From positions 1,302,001 through 1,366,000 of the forward strand of contig NZ_CP080376.1 in the NCBI RefSeq assembly GCF_019443405.1: a stretch of 64,000 bases of DNA, in the 5' to 3' direction. Shown in pieces: positions 62,701-64,000 of this stretch. Source of the DNA: Brevundimonas sp. PAMC22021 (GTDB taxonomy: Bacteria > Pseudomonadota > Alphaproteobacteria > Caulobacterales > Caulobacteraceae). Each line of letters begins with the position of its first letter. The stretch's first letter is position 1. The translations under genes were made by a program, and so were the position numbers. Under the pieces are notes generated by a model. That model worked only from the letters and a program-made list of their open reading frames with translations. It was not told where the DNA came from and searched no databases.

Positions 62701-62827
62701 CGACGATCTCGTCCACCTCGGCGGGCTGGTCCTGATCGGTCGGCGCCGTCTGGGTCTGAGCCATCGCCGGCGACACCAGCGCGGTTGTCGCCAACAAGCC
62801 GGCGATGATGGATGCGTGCTTTCTCAT
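59714..62827 (-). CDS. TonB-dependent receptor of the Xanthomonas/Caulobacter type
   Basis: This is a 1037-residue outer-membrane importer. Sec signal 1-23 (ending SPAMAQ), TonB-box region VDEIVVTG, plug with DIGKLPDVTVADALQRIAG and VNIRGLPQVVTLLNGEQ, and a 22-strand barrel ending GLRARF. The plug signature matches the TonB-Xanth-Caul subfamily, members of which often serve plant or algal oligosaccharide uptake. ATG 62827 is preceded by AGGAGGAACAAGG. It is downstream of a GH3 gene and upstream of the halogenase pair. Confidence 0.94.
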   Translation of the reverse strand: MRKHASIIAGLLATTALVSPAMAQTQTAPTDQDQPAEVDEIVVTGIRASQQQAINIKRNEAAIVDAISAEDIGKLPDVTVADALQRIAGIQIQRNAGEGSTVNIRGLPQVVTLLNGEQYLSPGNLGSAQPNLNDVPAQLMNSIVVFKSMDVRNALSGISGTIDLRTRRPFDFGYGLTTAEAVEYATGEDTRENDYLFNALVNWRNDRFGFLLSAVKSEANLGNNYSGISGGPFGNNDWGGADDNWIAPHGYDSFKRVVERDRLGANGAFTWQINDGFELTGEVFYAKLEEHNRAAGLNISNRWSGLGWTTPTAFDQTGVNGSNGEPWLDVTEYDLDVWWLNSFTVNRTTENETTNYNLELKYDRGGPFKWSARAIKADASLLSMNGQVQGDLSDWTYSADRTFTLFRDPLDRTRGTFYPANIAALYPASQYSNGIVGSNGGRYVNPNPLGISQDPLVHLNIGGDKTVWSRFDQPIAGGLGAGRTLQDYMANQDSYAVAAFSSEGNQRNESQLEVARTDGSYEFEGDGMLGFVTRIDVGLRHAKRDVQIENFHLFSDFYAGNGATSPNGCSAQWKAIDVVMNQNQCQAGEQVPNPAFNPGLPVSATNQPTVFQGYTVNRPTKLYTHNNTYFMSDYGSITQGLPGVWVVDPRDFDDVVDFQTRVFGSAYPVIIPGNSYDVGLTEDSAYVNGGISFGRLSGDVGIKMIRTKLDVRQNLTGETRNYGDTNLDVGDTYSSRRYSDYLPSINLMYDFSDQLKLRAAYNKTMIPLDLGNYGGGVTISTSDSLGPTPTDPTAPPVGVRRVTGATFAGSPSLNPWRSDNYDLSLEYYLGSATLFNVALFKLEIDSFVTRATVNDGEFPDQDGVIRRIVPVNRPVQGEGGSLQGVEVGAKIALSDVLPEDSAFRDFGFDGSYTFSDSSSNATDLSGEDLPFPDNSEHQVNAALWYQGDRLQTRVAYNFRTPRLATTFGQIPIYQDTAQYVDVNVTYDLTENITIYANGSNVLGEIEEYYFEFEDGAEQFHSRNEFEPRYSIGLRARF

Positions 62828-62880
62828 GGTCCTTGTTCCTCCTCCTGTTGGCGCCGCCTCTGCGTGCGGCTTTCTGATCT

Positions 62881-64000
62881 TCAGGGTTTCAGCGTGCCCG
62901 GATTGATGATCGCTGTTCCTGAAAGGGTGTTGTCGAGGGCGTCGCGGCCGACGCTGACGCGGTAGCGCCCGCCGTCGATCCGCCAGCCCGGCAGATCGGT
63001 GTCGTATTTGGCCAGGATGCGCGGTTCGGCCGTCAGGGTGATCCGGCGAGTTTCGCCCGGTTGCAGCATCACGCGCGCGAACGCCGCCAGACGACGCGGC
63101 CGGTCGCCATTCTCCGGCGCGACATAGAGCTGGGGCGAGGTCGCCCCTGCGCGATCGCCGGTGTTGGTGACGTCCACCTCCACGATCAGGCCGTCGCCGC
63201 CCGTCGCCGACAGGCCGCCATAGGTAAAGGTGGTGTACGAAAGGCCGTGCCCGAACGGTAACAGCGGACGGCGTTCTTCCCGTTCGTACCAGCGGTAGCC
63301 GGCATCCGAACCTTCCGGATAGTCCACGGCGAACGGCTGAAAACCGGCGGCCGAGCCCGCGCCGGGATTGGACGCCGCCGCCGCGTCGGCCGCTTTCATC
63401 GCCGCCAGCCCCGGCGGTGTCGGGCGCGGCGCCTGGTCGGCGCTGCGTGGAAAGGTGATGGGCAGGCGGCCCGACGGATTGACCTCGCCAAACAGGATGC
63501 GCGCGATCGCCTCCCCGCCCCTCTGGCCCGGATACCAGGCCTGCACCACCGCCGGAACCTGGTCGATCCACGGCATCAGCACCGGTCCGCCCGTCTCCAG
63601 AACCACGGCCGTGCGCGGGTTCGCGCCGGCCACCGCCGCGATCAGGGCGTCCTGATCGTCAGGCAGGGACAAGGTCTCCACGTCCTGCGCCTCCGTAGTC
63701 CACTGGGTGGCGAAAACGAACACGGCGTCTGCGCCGGCGACGGCCCTGGCGGCCGCAACAGGATCGGCGCCATCGACAAAGGTCACCTCGGCCACCGGCG
63801 CCATCCGGCGAATGGCCTCCAGCGGCGAGGAGGCGTGATAGGTCAGGCGCGCAAAGGACATGGCCGCGCCGGAGGTCAGCGGCACCTCGACCGGAGCACC
63901 GCCCACCGAACGCACCTGGGATGAGCCGCCGCCGGACAGCACGCCCACGTCGGCATGGCCGCCGACCAGGACGATGCGCCGCGCGGTCTTCGCCGCGGGC
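62881..64000 (-). CDS. GH3 beta-glucosidase, N-terminus cut by the window edge
   Basis: The visible 373 residues are the C-terminal part of a GH3 enzyme. They include the second domain (ALIAAVAGANPRTAVVLETGG; WYPGQRGGEAIARILFGEVN) and the C-terminal fibronectin-III-like domain (LIVEVDVTNTGDRAGAT, RVMLQPGETRRITLTAE). The insert YERAPNG-like loop is not seen. The catalytic nucleophile domain lies beyond the edge at 64000. The frame is open to the edge, so no start is visible. It is the first visible gene of locus B and ends 53 bases before the receptor start. Confidence 0.93.
   Translation of the reverse strand, partial: PAAKTARRIVLVGGHADVGVLSGGGSSQVRSVGGAPVEVPLTSGAAMSFARLTYHASSPLEAIRRMAPVAEVTFVDGADPVAAARAVAGADAVFVFATQWTTEAQDVETLSLPDDQDALIAAVAGANPRTAVVLETGGPVLMPWIDQVPAVVQAWYPGQRGGEAIARILFGEVNPSGRLPITFPRSADQAPRPTPPGLAAMKAADAAAASNPGAGSAAGFQPFAVDYPEGSDAGYRWYEREERRPLLPFGHGLSYTTFTYGGLSATGGDGLIVEVDVTNTGDRAGATSPQLYVAPENGDRPRRLAAFARVMLQPGETRRITLTAEPRILAKYDTDLPGWRIDGGRYRVSVGRDALDNTLSGTAIINPGTLKP

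Overview
The window reads as a chromosomal segment of a GC-rich alphaproteobacterium of the Caulobacterales, most likely Brevundimonas or a close relative. The evidence is the fabD-fabG-acpP-fabF-mltG gene order, an ATP12-type F1-ATPase assembly chaperone, two DUF2336 proteins, CtrA-type TTAA-N7-TTAA boxes, a TonB-dependent receptor of the Xanthomonas/Caulobacter type, and tightly overlapping genes. This assignment is inference; no rRNA or species marker is present. I see no insertion sequence, prophage, integrase or CRISPR array, and no gene-free stretch longer than 300 bases.

Positions 1-31000 are mostly core functions. They hold fatty acid synthesis (mltG, fabF, acpP, fabG, fabD), a HIT protein, tRNA-Thr(UGU) with a terminator, a TetR regulator, feoAB behind a Fur-box-like site, a lipoprotein cytochrome c, an RND efflux pump with its adaptor, an outer-membrane-barrel-like protein and a class II aldolase. 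A possible cell-cycle and signalling block follows at 14.8-19.4 kb: DUF2336, NAD kinase, Hpt protein, a second DUF2336 and a lytic transglycosylase, the last two with CtrA-like boxes upstream. Next come a ThiO-like oxidase, a DUF938 methyltransferase, three pseudouridine synthases, a wHTH/membrane-protein pair, ATP12, a fluoride channel, rarA and an HtrA protease with a lipobox.

Positions 29100-36700 carry, on the minus strand, a complete distal valine pathway from isobutyryl-CoA to propionyl-CoA: methylmalonate-semialdehyde dehydrogenase, acyl-CoA dehydrogenase, 3-hydroxyisobutyryl-CoA hydrolase, 3-hydroxyisobutyrate dehydrogenase and enoyl-CoA hydratase. A lipoprotein with a methyltransferase fold is inserted among them and an MFS exporter follows.

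Positions 36900-64000 are accessory carbohydrate-uptake DNA. Locus A runs on the minus strand from 50105 to 38221: LacI regulator, Oar-like TonB receptor, Tat-exported GH144-like endo-glucanase, sugar-binding lipoprotein, two permeases and a large six-hairpin glycosidase-like protein. Its ATPase gene stands apart on the plus strand at 36975. Almost identical palindromes (TGTAACCGSTTACA) lie upstream of both lacI and the ATPase gene, which suggests one regulon. GH144 points to beta-1,2-glucan as substrate. A cation/proton antiporter and a divergent GH3 lipoprotein beta-glucosidase lie between the two loci. Locus B, also minus (64000 to 54314), runs GH3 beta-glucosidase (cut by the right edge), TonB receptor, two flavin-dependent halogenase homologues, LacI regulator and MFS transporter. 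The paired halogenases inside a sugar-uptake operon, and locus A's pairing of a TonB receptor with a full ABC importer, are the most unusual features.
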